64,000 nucleotides of DNA from Aplectana chamaeleonis (GCA_029168955.1 JAPDOI010000121.1:1426001-1490000), one strand, 5' to 3'. Positions 32,735-43,834 are shown, numbered from the stretch's first letter. Program-made: numbers and translations. The notes: generated from the letters alone by a model not told the origin.

Positions 32735-34309
32735 GTGGCGAAGGAAAGGTGGCGGCAGTACTTCGAAGCGGTTTCGACAGAAGAGTTCCCGCATTCCCCG
32801 TTACCTCATGCTCTTCCGGTTTATGGGGTGGTGTCGCCTATCACAGCGAGCGAAGTAGCAGAGGCTTTGAAAGCGATGAAGAATGGCAAAGCTACTGGAC
32901 CTGATGATATTGCCGCCGAGCTATGAAAGAGTCGACGTTGGAACCCAACTGCCTGGCTTGCATTGTTATTCAACCGCATTGTGACTGAGCGCAAGGTTCC
33001 CTCAGACTGGAAGTCAAGCACCACAGTCCCGATTTTCAAGAAGAAAGGGAGTCCTGCTGACTGTTGCAACTACCGGCCTATCCGACTTCTTAGCCATACA
33101 ATGAAGATTTTCGAGAGGATTCTGGATAGAAGAATTCGTGATGTCGTTGAGCTGAGCGTAAATCAGTGTGGTTTTGTCAGGAACTGCGGCACCGTCGATG
33201 CTATCCATGCGACCCGACTTCTTGTGGAAAAGCATCGCGAAAAAGGAGAAGCTGTCCACCTCGCCTTTCTTGATCTTGAGAAAGCGTTCGACAGAATCCC
33301 TCACGAAGTAATATGGTACGCTCTGCGTAGCCGAGATGTCCCCGAAGAATTGATCGATTGGGTGAAGCTTTTGTACGTGGACACGTCAAGTTGCATACGA
33401 TCCGCGGCAGGAACATCAAGGCCTTTTCGAATCACTGTTGGAGTTCATCAAGGCTCCGCCCTCTCCCCGCTGCTCTTCATCATCGTCATGGATGTCATCA
33501 CGCGAGATTTGCAGAGTTCAGCACCTTGGACACTGTTGTATGCTGACGACGTGATGCTCGCCTCAGACAGCAAAGGAAGTCTCCAAGCACAAGTTCAAGC
33601 TTGGCACGACAGACTGGCAGCATTCGGCTTATGACTCAATAAAAAGAAAACCGAATACATGACAAATGCGAGTTGTGACGATTCCATCCATGTCGACAAC
33701 ACAGTCTTGCCAAAAGCGCATACGTTTCGATATCTTGGATCAACGCTTTGCGATGAAGGGACGCTGACGGCTGAAGTCGACGCACGCATCAATGCTGCTT
33801 GGTTGAAGTGGCGTACCGCGAGTGGAGTGCTCTGTGATAAAAAGGTTTGCGACAGGCTCAAGTCAAAGATTTATCGTTCGGTTGTGAGGCCCGTCGCACT
33901 GTATGGCACAGAGTGTTATCCAATGACCAAGGAAGCAGAACGACGGCTAGGCGTGATGGAAACGAAGATGCTCAGGTGGAGTGGTGGATTGACCCGATTG
34001 GACCGAGTTCGGAATGAAGATGTGCGTGAAAGATTCGGTGTCGCGCCCGTTTCGGACAAACTTCGCGAAAATCGCCTAAGATGGTATGGGCACGTTCTGC
34101 GAGCTGGAGAACACTCGATAGCGAAAGCGGCTATGCAGCTCCAAGTGACGGGCCAGCGACCAAGAGGACGACCTAAGCAGAGATGGCTGGATGTCTTGCA
34201 CAACGATATGAAAATTGCAGGCCTCCATCCTGACAACGCGAATGACAAGGTCAAATGGCGGCAACGTTCGAGAAAAGCGGACCCTGCTACAATGCGGGAC
34301 AAACGCTGA
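32735..34309 (+). pseudogene. RTE reverse transcriptase and C-terminal region with two stops
   Basis: The frame reads AKERWRQYFEAVSTEEFPH and GKATGPDDIAAEL, then a TGA at about 32924 where Trp is expected. It continues with DWKSSTTVPIFKKKG, NYRPIRLLSHTMKIFERIL, FVRNCGTVDAIHATRLL, LAFLDLEKAFDRIPHEVIW (motif A), VGVHQGSALSPLLFIIVMD (motif B) and TLLYADDVMLASD (motif C). A TGA at about 33632 follows. It ends with HTFRYLGSTLCDEG, LRWYGHVLRAGEHS and GRPKQRWLDVL. All RT motifs are kept, so inactivation is recent. Confidence 0.9.
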
Positions 34310-34342
34310 AGAAGAAGAAGAAGAAGGGTGCGAATAACGAGA

Positions 34343-34652
34343 AAGAACAGGCTCGGGACAACTCGTCCGCGAACTTCTCGCCGTTCAAATTCAGAATCTT
34401 TGAGGGGTCATAACTCCGTAAGTAGTGAGTTCTGAACAGTTCCGGAGAAACCAATGGGATCAGCGTGAATTTTTCTCTAGGATTAGCAAGAAAACAAAAT
34501 TTCGATTCTGAGGTTGGACTGTGTCTTTAGGGAGCCACATCTCCGTTCAAAGGGGGTCTTGGACGATTTCAGAAATACCATTGTTATCAGAGTACGACCC
34601 TCTCCAAGATGAGGATAAAACCCAGTAAATAATTTCCTGGGTGTCCTGTGCC
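34343..34652. repeat. Two adjoining MITE remnants (right ends)
   Basis: The first (to about 34526) ends GAGGTTGGACTGTGTCTTTAG, related to the right end of 8961-9435. The second (34527-34652) parallels 40185-40303 and ends GGGTGTCCTGTGCCT before TTAA. The RTE at 31014 is inserted in or beside the first remnant. Confidence 0.55.
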
Positions 34653-34656
34653 TTTA

Positions 34657-34804
34657 ACGCGAGCTGACAGAGAAATCGGAACTAGTGTGTGAATGAGGAG
34701 AAAGATGGACAGTTTTCGAAAAAGTCCTCCGGAGAACTTTTTCTAAAGCTATCCATCTTTTTCTCCATTCATATTTGATTTCCCTTTTCTCTGTCAGCTC
34801 GCGT
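34657..34804. mobile_element. 148-bp hairpin MITE flanked by TA
   Basis: ACGCGAGCTGACAGAGAAA and its inverse at the right end, followed by mirrored GAGAAAGATGG/CCATCTTTTTCTC, form an almost complete hairpin. TA lies on both sides, as for Tc1/mariner-type target duplication. Confidence 0.65.
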
Positions 34805-34904
34805 TATGTTTCAGCTTTGCGCAAACTTAACGCGATATCACCACACAGTTGTATTATGACTCATTTTATATGAGGTACTGCAGTCGGTTCTGTTAGTTTT
34901 GTCA

Positions 34905-35092
34905 GAGCGCGGCTACCAATCGCGGAGCCGCAGCGGCCTCACCGCGGAGCCGTTACTGCACTACCGAGGAGCCGCAGTGGCACTACCGTGGAGCCGCTAC
35001 GACCCTACCGCGGAGTCGCAGCCACACTACCGCGGAGCCGCAGCGGCACTATCGCGGAGCCGCCACGACTCCGCAATAGTGCCGCTTCTGTG
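34905..35092. repeat. GC-rich tandem repeat, about 24-25 bp
   Basis: Seven to eight imperfect copies of ACTACCGCGGAGCCGCAGCGG follow one another. The frames crossing it are artefacts of the repeat. Confidence 0.6.
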
Positions 35093-35099
35093 CCTGTAG

Positions 35100-35897
35100 G
35101 AGCCGAAGCCGCAGCGGCGATTTATTTGATTTCCATGAGATCCCTCTATGTGTTGTTTTTGTTCATCTGATGTCTTGAAATGAAACTAGTCCCTCGAATT
35201 AGAATCACTCGATTGTTGACATAAGTACTGAAAAAAAAGAAGGAAAGGTAGAGTGGCACATGTGAAAAACTTTTGGGTCAATCTAAGGGATGAGGTTTTT
35301 TCCGTTTGCCGATTGTCGTTTGCCGAAATCTCAAAATCGTTTGCCGCATATCCCTGCTTGGCATGCGCCTGCCTCGCACAGGTCAATGGCTAGGAAGTAG
35401 GAGGCGAATATACTCCCAGAAAGGGGCGTAAATGAGAGCCTCCATTTACTCTTCTCTCCATTCGGTAGGCTATCTATCAATCTCATGATATTTCCAGGAC
35501 TTCAATGTTTAAAAATTGGCAGATGACAGATGTCTTGCTGCTTTTAAGGAAAAAATTGTTCAGATAAACGGCTGAATTGAAAACTTTGATTGGCCATATC
35601 TCGGCTTTTCGGTATGACATCACGAGGTTTCTCGCCTTTCCAGAGAAACACGATACTCCCTATAACGATCTATTCAACTTGCTTGTTTTTAAGACCAAAT
35701 TTTTGCGCATGTGGCACCCTGTTTTCTATGCATTTTCCATGATTCCAGTGAACCATAGAGTTCATCGCTTTTTTTGGTGTCGAGAACTCTGTGAAAGAAA
35801 TTAGCACTGTCCTTTATCAGATATTACCCAGCCTGTAGAAGGCTTCGCGCTATCGTGACGGTGACTATCCAAGCTTCGGTTTGCTGATGCTCGAAGT
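35100..35897. other. No gene seen; contains a GTTTGCCG fragment
   Basis: At 35298-35360 the text CGTTTGCCGATTGTCGTTTG and a terminal GCCGCATATCCCTG show another piece of the GGGATGTGCGGCAA family. The remainder is AT-rich without coding evidence. Confidence 0.35.
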
Positions 35898-35898
35898 A

Positions 35899-36384
35899 CA
35901 ATACCGCCGCTATCCAAGGGAAAAATGGGCGAAATGGGCAAAGTGGGCAACTAAAGCGTCATTCGACCCCAACACGCCTCAAAGTGCTCCGTTTTCAATT
36001 TCGAAAGGACCAAAATGTTCACCATGCCACAATCTATCGTACTTTATTAAACAAAATGGAATTCACTCATGAAAACGCTTTTTTAAGATGGAGTTAGTTA
36101 TGAATTCGATAGTGTTATCACAAGGTAACGAGCTCATTCGATCAAAAACAACCGTACGCGATCTCTAGCATAGCCAAAATAGAAATGTTATCCGCCTTTA
36201 AAAATATTGTTGCTCTCAAATTTTGCAAAATATCTTCACACGATCGACAAGATCACAACGTTCTGTACATTTTGTTTTCGAAATTGAAAACGGTGCACTT
36301 TGAGGCGAGTTGTGGTCGAAAGACGCTTTAGTTGCCCACTTTGCCCATTTTGTCCGTTTTTTCCCTTGGATAGCGGCGGTATTG
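35899..36384. mobile_element. TA-flanked MITE, CAATACCGCCGCTA family
   Basis: CAATACCGCCGCTATCCAAG at the left and its inverse at the right, flanked by TA (35897-35898 and 36385-36386). The repeat extends through GGGCAAAGTGGGCAACTAAA and CGACC. Second copy at 61396-61983. The longer element at 60438-63754 starts with the related CAATACCGCTCG. Tc1/mariner-like by target site only. Confidence 0.8.
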
Positions 36385-36386
36385 TA

Positions 36387-37212
36387 TTTTTTTGGACACT
36401 GACCTCCCTTGAGATTCCTTCACACTGACATACTCACAATAGCCTCATATTGAATAAAGGATCCAGGCTGGCACGATTGTGTTAAATTCGATAGAAATTC
36501 CCACGTTTCAGACAGTAGCATTTAAACCGTTTAGACAGTAGCATTCAAACCGTTTTTCTCACTGAGTATGCCACTACCCATTGTTCCTCGTCTCGTGAGT
36601 AGGTTGCGCTCCCAATTTAGACGTATTGTAACGTTGTGAACCATGTCGAATTGGCTTGGCGGTGATTCGACCCGTTTCGCTCGCCGCCATCACTGACGAG
36701 TGACAAACCGGCCTCGTCCGCAGCAGTGTCGTCATTGATGCGAGACAAAATCACCGCTTTCAGGGGTCGACTAAATAATATTAAATGATCGAGTGGCTGC
36801 CGAAAGTCAAATCATTGGACTAAATGCTGTGGGTAGAAAAAGAGGCAGTGGAGCAGGGGTTGTTCTTTTTCAGGATCTCTATTTGTTACGAATGATTCAA
36901 TTTATCTATTTATTTATCTATTTATTTATACGTCGTGCATGAAATGCAATACAACACAGAAACAGAACAGAAAGTTAGTGTAAAAGAAAACCCATGATAC
37001 TATGAACAAACTGGTTGCTAAGGGAGACTGGCCCTGACGATAGGTGGTCAGAGATGGAAATCATTCGTAAGTGGACTCGATATTCTGAATTAGGCAAGCT
37101 ATGTTTTTGTTTTTTACTATTTGGATTAATAATTCGAATTGGAAACAAGACATTCTTCTCTCCTCCTAGAATAGGATGGCAAAAAGTCGCAGAATACATT
37201 TAACAAGGGATG
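36387..37212. other. No gene seen; TTTA/TCTA microsatellite
   Basis: A TTTATCTATTTATTTATC-type microsatellite lies at about 36898-36932. A 21-bp word (GACAGTAGCATTYAAACCGTT) is duplicated in tandem at about 36510-36556. No coding evidence. Confidence 0.4.
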
Positions 37213-37214
37213 TA

Positions 37215-38934
37215 CAGTACCGTGCAAAAGTCTATTCGCGTGGCCTTTCCGCAAATAATGCTTTTATACGTACTTATCTTGGCTTGCCCTTAGCGAAACT
37301 TGATGAAACTTTGGTATGTTATGGGGCATCACAACCCTTGCTTTACACATACACAAAATTGATTTTTGAGCGTGCAGTTTTTAAATATGGAAATTGTTTA
37401 TCATTTTGTGGTATTATCTAAAATTAGGACTATTTCTTCAAAACATGGATATTACAACTTCAAACTCGTAACAAATATTCGCCATTCGAAGGTCTTCAGA
37501 GCCGTCGTATACCCTTGTAAAAGATTGATCTCCATCGAATTTTTTTTAGAAATAAATTCGATAGAAAATAATGCGATATCGCACCTACATATTAAGTATC
37601 TCTCTTTGACGTTATCGAAAAAGAGCGAAATTTATGTACCAGTTGTACTTTGTCAAAGCTTATGAAGCACATATCTTGTAATGGTTCTGGGAAGAATAAT
37701 TTTATAGGGGTGAATTGCCAAAAATTAACATCAACATGTTCAATTTTCGGTCTTTAGAAAAATTCTGATAGAGACTGATATCAGGGAGTCGGGGGTTCTA
37801 TTCGGCCACGATAGGCTTTCGACTCGACTACAAAACGGTTGGACGACGATATGGCCACGTAATTTCCTTGCGCCACGTGGCCTAATCGTCGTCCAAGTGA
37901 GAAGCACGTGGCGCCAATCATAGCCGTTCGACTCGGCCACGATACGCTTTTGATTCGACTACGATGAGTTTGGACGACGAACGAGCCACAATGCACATGA
38001 TTGAACACGTTGATCGATCGCTTCAGAACTGACCCGGCGCATGTCAGCCGCACAGCACGTATATAAGGGGCCCGATCCCAGAGAGAGTCCGCCTTTCGGG
38101 GCTGCTCCTGGAAGGTGACTACGAGTCACTTTCTGGACGATTTTTGAACCGTTGAGGGGTCTCCCCCACGGTCCTCAGCGAGGGGAGGTCCCTCGCTGTA
38201 GACCGTGGCGAGAGTGATGTCCCTGTCGCGGACTGCTGTGGGGGTGATCCCCTGCTGCGGGCCGTGACTTGGACCGTATCCTTGTTGGGGGAGACCCTTT
38301 CCCACCGAAGAGGTGGGGGCCCGCCCCCAGCGGCTCGTAGTCCTATCGAACAGGCCACGTGCTGCTGCGTGGGAAACGGGGACGCGGCAAGGGTTTTGTC
38401 TCTCTGAGCCACGTAGTCTTATCGAACAGGTCACGTGCTGCGGCGTGGAAAATAGAGTGCGGCAAACGTTTTTTTCTCTCTGCGCCACGTGGTCCTATCG
38501 AACAGGCCACGTGCTCCTCGGAGCAGCACGTGCTGCTGCAAAAGTTCCTTTCAACTCGACTAGGTACCCGAATAGAAAGCCTATTGTGGCCGAATAGGAC
38601 CCCCCGAGTCCCTGAGATAGAGACTGTTCTCTCACAAAGCTATTCAACGGTTTCGAAGACCTTCGAATGGCGAATAACTGATACGGGTTTGGATTTGTAA
38701 AAGTCATGTTTTGAAGGAATAGTTTTAATTTGAGATATTACCACAAAATGTTAGAAAAATTCCATTTCTAAAAACTGCAAGCTCAAAAATCAATTTTGTG
38801 TATGTGTAAAGCAAGGGTTGTGATGCCCCATAACATACCAAAGTTTCATCAAGTTTCGCTAAGGGCAAGCCGAGATACGTATAAAAACATTATTCGCGGA
38901 AAGGCCACGCGAATAGACTTTTGCACGGTACTGT
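37215..38934. mobile_element. 1.72-kb TA-flanked Tc1/mariner-like non-autonomous element
   Basis: Ends CAGTACCGTGCAAAAGTCTA are inverted and flanked by TA (37213-37214, 38935-38936). The terminal repeats stay alignable for about 300 bp on each side (GCCTTTCCGC, GGGGCATCACAACCCTTGCT, ATTCGCCATTCGAAGGTCTT). The middle, from about 37755 to 38635, holds a second inverted repeat. There is no transposase frame. Confidence 0.8.
37755..38635. repeat. Inner inverted repeat within the 1.72-kb element
   Basis: AGAGACTGATATCAGGGAGT, TATTCGGCCACGATAGG and CTTTCGACTCGAC at the left are mirrored by CGAATAGAAAGCCTATTGTG, GGCCGAATAGGACC and GAGTCCCTGAGATAGAGACT at the right. Between them are repeated GCCACGTGCTGCTGCG motifs and a GC-rich core. 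It may be a nested insertion or the element's own core. Confidence 0.6.
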
Positions 38935-39512
38935 ATGTAGTAAGTATAGTGCATTTCATTGTTTATGAACACCTCAGTGTTCAACATTACCGCTCTTCGG
39001 CGTAACCCTTCATGGTTTTCAATATCATTATCCTTTTAAGGGTGTTGAAAAACCTATATATCCATGTCTTCGGGGTTTCATCCTTCCAAGAACGTTTCCT
39101 ATAACACTTTTTATGATTTTTGACCGTTTCATTGTTTATGAACGTTTTGAATAAGCACCGACTAAAACACTTTCGCTCATTTGCCAAACTACATTTCTGT
39201 TTTAGAAATGACGAATACTTCTCATCTCAGTATGGCTTGTGGTTCTCAACTATCCAGACTCAAAAAAGCTCAAATCCGGTCCCCCATAACGCCGGACAAG
39301 GGAACCTTGGCATCCATGCCCGAAATTGGCGGATATCTTGGCTTGTTTTTGGTAACATGAAATATAACAACACCTTGTTAGAGGATTCTATCTGATGACG
39401 TTTGGGAAATTTCCCGAAAAGGATAAATGGTGGATTCGGAGGCATTTATTAAGCACAACGGTTGGTGTAAACCAGGTTCTAGTAGACGTGAGCCTGTTTG
39501 TGCCGTACTTAA

Positions 39513-39815
39513 AGGCAGTGTTCACGATGATCATCCTCGTTGACTTTCCACAGTGAAATTATAGGCGAGAAGGATCCTAGGCTCCCAGTGTCGCAAGAAC
39601 GGTAGAAAACGAGCTAGGAGCGGCAAAATAACGGCTGCAAACAAGCGTTTTGGTGTCCCAGACACGCCCCGTGCTCCAGACCCGCCCCTCGAAATGAACA
39701 AATGAAGACTCAGATTCCAGGAATGATCAAGTGAAGGAAGTGTTGTTGTATAGGGCACCAGACCATTCGTAAACCGTGGAGATATCGGAAGTAAAATTTA
39801 TCGTGAACACTGCCC
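39513..39815. mobile_element. TTAA MITE, first of three in a row
   Basis: AGGCAGTGTTCACGATGATC to TTTATCGTGAACACTGCCC, with TTAA at 39509-39512 and 39816-39819. 303 bp, non-coding. Confidence 0.8.
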
Positions 39816-39819
39816 TTAA

Positions 39820-40303
39820 AGGCACAGTACACCCTCATATATGAATTTTGAGATTTCCATGTAATTGTGTAGAAGACCCCTCCTGTATAACACGTGCCAA
39901 ATGCCAGATCTCATTTCCTCCAAATAAGCGAGATATAAGCGACCACCACAGGCCCGACCCCCTTCGCTCACCACCACAGGCCCGACCCCCTAACAGATTT
40001 TCGAACTTGATAGCGGCTCGATGGATGGATGAATTCCAACAAGTCGTCGTTCTTCAGTCCATTACCGGACTGTCTTCCTATCCTGACTTTCTCCCACGCA
40101 ACAACTGCGAATGAAGAGAAATACAGTCCTGAGACAACTCGTCCACTAATTTTTCACACTCAAAATCTAGGCATCTTTGAAGAGCCATAACTCTGTTCAA
40201 AGGGGGCTTTAGACTATTTCAGAGACACCACTGTGATCAGCGTGTGACTGTCTCCAAGATAAGCACGAAATCTGAAAATCAATTTTCTGGGTGTCCTGTG
40301 CCT
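39820..40303. mobile_element. TTAA MITE, AGGCACAGTACACCC family
   Basis: The left end AGGCACAGTACACCC starts right after the TTAA closing the previous element. The right end GGGTGTCCTGTGCCT precedes TTAA at 40304-40307. Its right third matches 34527-34652. Contains a short direct duplication of ACCACAGGCCCGACCCCC near 39940-39990. Confidence 0.75.
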
Positions 40304-40307
40304 TTAA

Positions 40308-40832
40308 AGGCAGTGATCGCGATGAAAAACGTTATCGAAAAAACTACAAAAATCAGCTTAGATCAAAAACAGCTCAAAAACTATGAAGGTAGCGCGGTGA
40401 AAAACAGGCTAGAATTAGAGTTATTAACACCCTAAATTTTCAGTTCGTGCACACGTGCATAAAAAGATCACAGTCTCATGCCAAGCAGTCGAAAATCATC
40501 GACATTCGGAGGAAGAAAAAATGCAAATTTACCTAATAAAAACAATTGAACAATGAAAGCAAGCACTTCAGTCAATGTTTTTGACTAGATGTGTACATAA
40601 ATCCGGAGGTTCATTGATTGAAATTCAATTTCAAGCCAGCTGATGTTCTTGATATTAGAGATCATCGATGCCGATGATGTGGAGTGGGCTCGTCCACCAT
40701 CAAAGGACAAGAAAGTTCAGGCTTCAAATTTGGCCCAGAACAGCGTTTTTTTCGCGATTTTTTCTTATAGGTTCTACTACTCCGTACCCAGAAAAGGATT
40801 CAGAGAGGAAAATAAGACGAGCATATTTGCCT
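40308..40832. mobile_element. TTAA MITE, third of three, right end shortened
   Basis: AGGCAGTGATCGCGATGAAA matches 21458-22029 in order and orientation. The right terminal repeat is cut to TTGCCT before TTAA at 40833-40836, compared with the full GAGCGCGACCACTGCCT of the relative. Confidence 0.75.
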
Positions 40833-40836
40833 TTAA

Positions 40837-41270
40837 AGGCCCGTAGGGGGATCAAATGTAACGACAACATTGTGTGTACAGTGGTGCAGAAGCCTTTTCA
40901 CTTTAAGTGCACCTACAAAGCTGCACGTCTCCAATTTCCCCATAGGAACATTCAAGTCGATTTGGGTAAGGCGAGGTGTCAGATTGGGATGAAGATGAGA
41001 GCAGCTTATGCTCACTAAAAATTATCTGCGGTGTTCAGGTGACCTTCGTCAACTTGAAGCTGATCACCTGAACCCCACACACCATTTTTAATGAACATTT
41101 GCTGCTCTCATCTTCGCCCCAATCTAAATTCTCACCATACCCGAACCGACTGAAATGTTTCTTCCCGAAAATTTTTGGGGGTGGTTTGGTACGTGCAGGT
41201 AAGGTGGAGGTACTTCCACATCACTTCACTCACAATGTTGTCGTTACATTTTGTGGCCCTATAGACGTTT
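40837..41270. repeat. Foldback repeat
   Basis: ATGTAACGACAACATTGTG near 40857 is mirrored by CACAATGTTGTCGTTACATT near 41231. Further matching inward pairs are visible (GTGGTGCAGAAG, GGGCGAAGATGAGAGCAG-like). It begins directly after the TTAA of the preceding MITE. Confidence 0.6.
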
Positions 41271-41316
41271 ATCTATGTCCTAAACAGACTTAGGTTTACT
41301 CGGACCTGGTTTACAC

Positions 41317-41567
41317 TAGGGATGAGCGGAACAAAAATATGAAATTTCGGAATTCGGTTTTCGGAACAAAAATTTTTTTATCGGGTTTCGGAAATCGGGC
41401 GCGAAACGCCTGAAAATGCGCGAAAATGCGGGTTTCGGAACGTGAAACGCGGAAAAATTCAGAAATTATCTGATATTGTCTTCCTCCCAGATGACCCGAT
41501 ATTTTCGCATTCCGCAGCGTTTTTTGCGGGTTTCGGAACGCGAAACGCGGAACTCCGCTCATCCCTG
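41317..41567. mobile_element. 251-bp hAT-like MITE with perfect 8-bp target duplication
   Basis: Ends TAGGGATGAGCGGA and, inverted, CAGGGATGAGCGGA are flanked by GTTTACAC at 41309-41316 and 41568-41575. The uninterrupted opposite arm of the host element (about 39455-39475, inverse orientation) reads GGTGTAAACCAGG, giving the empty site. CAGGGATG ends plus 8-bp duplications are diagnostic of hAT-type elements. The interior repeats TTTCGGAACG/CGAAACGCG motifs. Confidence 0.85.
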
Positions 41568-42094
41568 GTTTACACCAACCGTTGTGCTCAATAAATGCCT
41601 CCGAATCCACCGTTTATCCTTTTCGGGAAACTTCCCAACACGTGATCAGATAGAATTCTCTACGAAGGTGTTGCTTTCTTTCATGTAGCCAAAAACAAGC
41701 CAAGATATCCGCCAATTTCGGGAATGGATGCCAAGGTTCCCTTGTCCGGCGTTATGGGGGTCCGGATTTGAGCTTTATCAAGTCTGGATAGGTTAGAACC
41801 ACAAGCCATACTGAGAAGAGAAGTATTCGCCAATTCTGACCCCAAAATGTAGTTTGGCAAATGAGGGAAAGTGTTTTAGTCGGTGCTTATTCAAAACGTT
41901 CATAAACAATGAAACGGTCAAAAATCATAAAAAGTGTTATAGGAAACGTTCTTGGAAGGATGAAACCCCGAAGACATGGATATATAGGTTTTTCAACACC
42001 CTTAAAAGGATAATGATATTGAAAACCACGAAGGGTTACGCCGAAGAGCGGTAATGTTGAACACTGAGGTGTTCATAAACAATGAAACGCACTG

Positions 42095-42780
42095 TATTGA
42101 CCGACCCAACCGTTTTCCACGAAACATATTCTAGATAGGTGTATTTCTGGGGAGGCTTCTGAATCTAACTACATATTTATTTATTTATTTACTTATTAAC
42201 ATGCACGCTAAGGTGCGCATAGAAAGAACAAAAGACTAGTACGCAAGACAAATAAAACCCATAGCGGTAAGCGCAAAAAAAACGAAAAGCAAAAAGCAGT
42301 GGAGGTTCTTCGCTAATTTCATTTAAGAATCTCATTTTATCTTTTATAATGCGAAACTCACTTTTCTCAGATCTATCCCGACAAAACATTGTGAAACATA
42401 TGGTATGCAGAATCACGAGGCAAGAAAAATCAGGTGGATGATGCCAGGGAGACGCCATTTACACGAGCACTAGGGCATTCATGTAAAGTCTGATGCCAAG
42501 TTTTCGGATGTTAGATATTCCCTACCCCTAACAACTTAGCCTCAGAGCCACCAACAGGAAAGGTCAAATTTAGCTCGATCAAAAAAGTTTAGTTTGACGG
42601 AATATTATGAGATATATAAGTTTGTAGCTGCTACGGAGATCTCCGAGCCGGGTTACGGAGGGATCTTCACAGTGGGGCCAGCACATTGACTAAGGATCAG
42701 GCCAAAAAATGTGGTCAAAAAAGGGGGGGGGATCTGAAAATTGCCATTAACTCCGGAAAAGACAGTTTCAATGAGAATAG
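42095..42780. other. No gene seen; TTTA microsatellite
   Basis: ATATTTATTTATTTATTTAC lies at 42172-42192. Otherwise AT-rich without coding or repeat structure visible to me. Confidence 0.4.
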
Positions 42781-42789
42781 GACTATCAG

Positions 42790-43625
42790 ACTTGCCATGC
42801 ACCTACAATATACGTAGGTGGTCACGCACAACATCCGCACCAAGTTTTGTGCAAACGGGGAGCATCTGTGAAACTTGGCAAAAAACGTCCTAAGCGCGTA
42901 ACTTTTTCGAATGAAGACTCTTTCCAATTCTGATAACGCTATCATATTCACAGATCAAATTGCTAGCTAGTTATGTGACTTGTGGGTCGAACTTCCCTAA
43001 AATCGCTATGTTTTTGAAAGAAATAGTTTTTGCAATCGTTTATCAAAAACGTCGCGCGCGACGAAGTGCGGCGAAAGTTTGAGCCGTATTTGTACAAGTA
43101 GTGGAAGAGCGATTTGTATGCTCTCTTCATGAGTCAGGTGCAGGTAAGAGAATCTCAAGGGTTGTGTAGGTTGAATTTTCGGAATCCTTCATTATATACG
43201 CTTGAGGACTTCCAGAGAAATCGGAGTTTTGTTGCGTAAACCCCTGACTCTTGAATGAAGGATTTCGAAAATTTAACCGACACAAACCTTGAGATTCTCT
43301 CACCTGCAGCATATAGATTGCTCTTCCATTACTTGTACAAATACTGCGCAAAATTTCGCCGCACTTCGCAGCGCGCGAAGTTTTTGATAAACGATCGCAA
43401 AACCAATTTCTTTGAGAAACAAATCGATTTTAGGAATCTTTGGCCCACAAGTCACATAATTAGGTAGCATTTTGATCTGTGAATATAATAGCGTGTTCAG
43501 AATTCAAAAAAGTTTTCATTCAAAAAAGTCACATGCAACGGACGTTTGTTTGCCGAGTTTACCAGATGCTCCCCGTTTTTACAAAACTTAGAACGGGTAT
43601 GGTAAATACTTACATCCGTGTCCTC
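42790..43625. repeat. Large imperfect palindrome
   Basis: Left-arm words GGGGAGCATCTG, CACAAGTCACATAA-like, GTTTATCAAAAAC, GCGCGCGACGAAGTGCGGCG and GAGAATCTCAAGG are mirrored in order in the right arm, down to CAGATGCTCCCC near 43563. The centre is near 43235. The arms differ by many substitutions, so it is an old foldback element. Confidence 0.7.
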
Positions 43626-43834
43626 TGTTAGGGATCTGGGCTTCCACTATAACAACAAACATGACTTTTCTTATTATTCGAAATTCCTCTGCATTAAGGC
43701 TTCGAAGACATATTTTATTTTCAAGACGTTATCTGTCAGGAACAATAATGAGCTGTTAAAAGCTTACAGAACATAAGTCAGGCCTATTTCAGTGAGTGGA
43801 ACATCGACGTTTCCCAGCGCAAACAAAAGGACAG

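Larger units (their letters stand above)
31014..34325 (+). mobile_element. RTE-type retrotransposon with 18-bp target duplication, inactive
   Basis: GGGTGCGAATAACGAGAA occurs exactly at 30996-31013 and again at 34326-34343, bracketing the element. The 3' end is a (GAA)n tract (34308-34325), as expected for RTE. Inside are an APE endonuclease region, an RT region and a nested 375-bp insertion (32357-32731). In-frame stops at about 32924 and 33632 also inactivate it. The perfect duplication implies a fairly recent insertion. Downstream of it lies an old TTAA-family MITE. Confidence 0.9.
38947..42094. mobile_element. 3.15-kb TA-flanked element with ~530-bp inverted repeats
   Basis: The outer ends read TAGTGCATTTCATTGTTTAT and, inverted, CAGTGCGTTTCATTGTTTAT, with TA outside (38945-38946, 42095-42096). 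The arms 38947-39475 and about 41568-42094 match nearly base for base. The right arm is interrupted by a 251-bp hAT-like MITE. The core is filled by TTAA MITEs at 39513-40832 and a foldback at 40837-41270. No transposase found. Confidence 0.8.
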
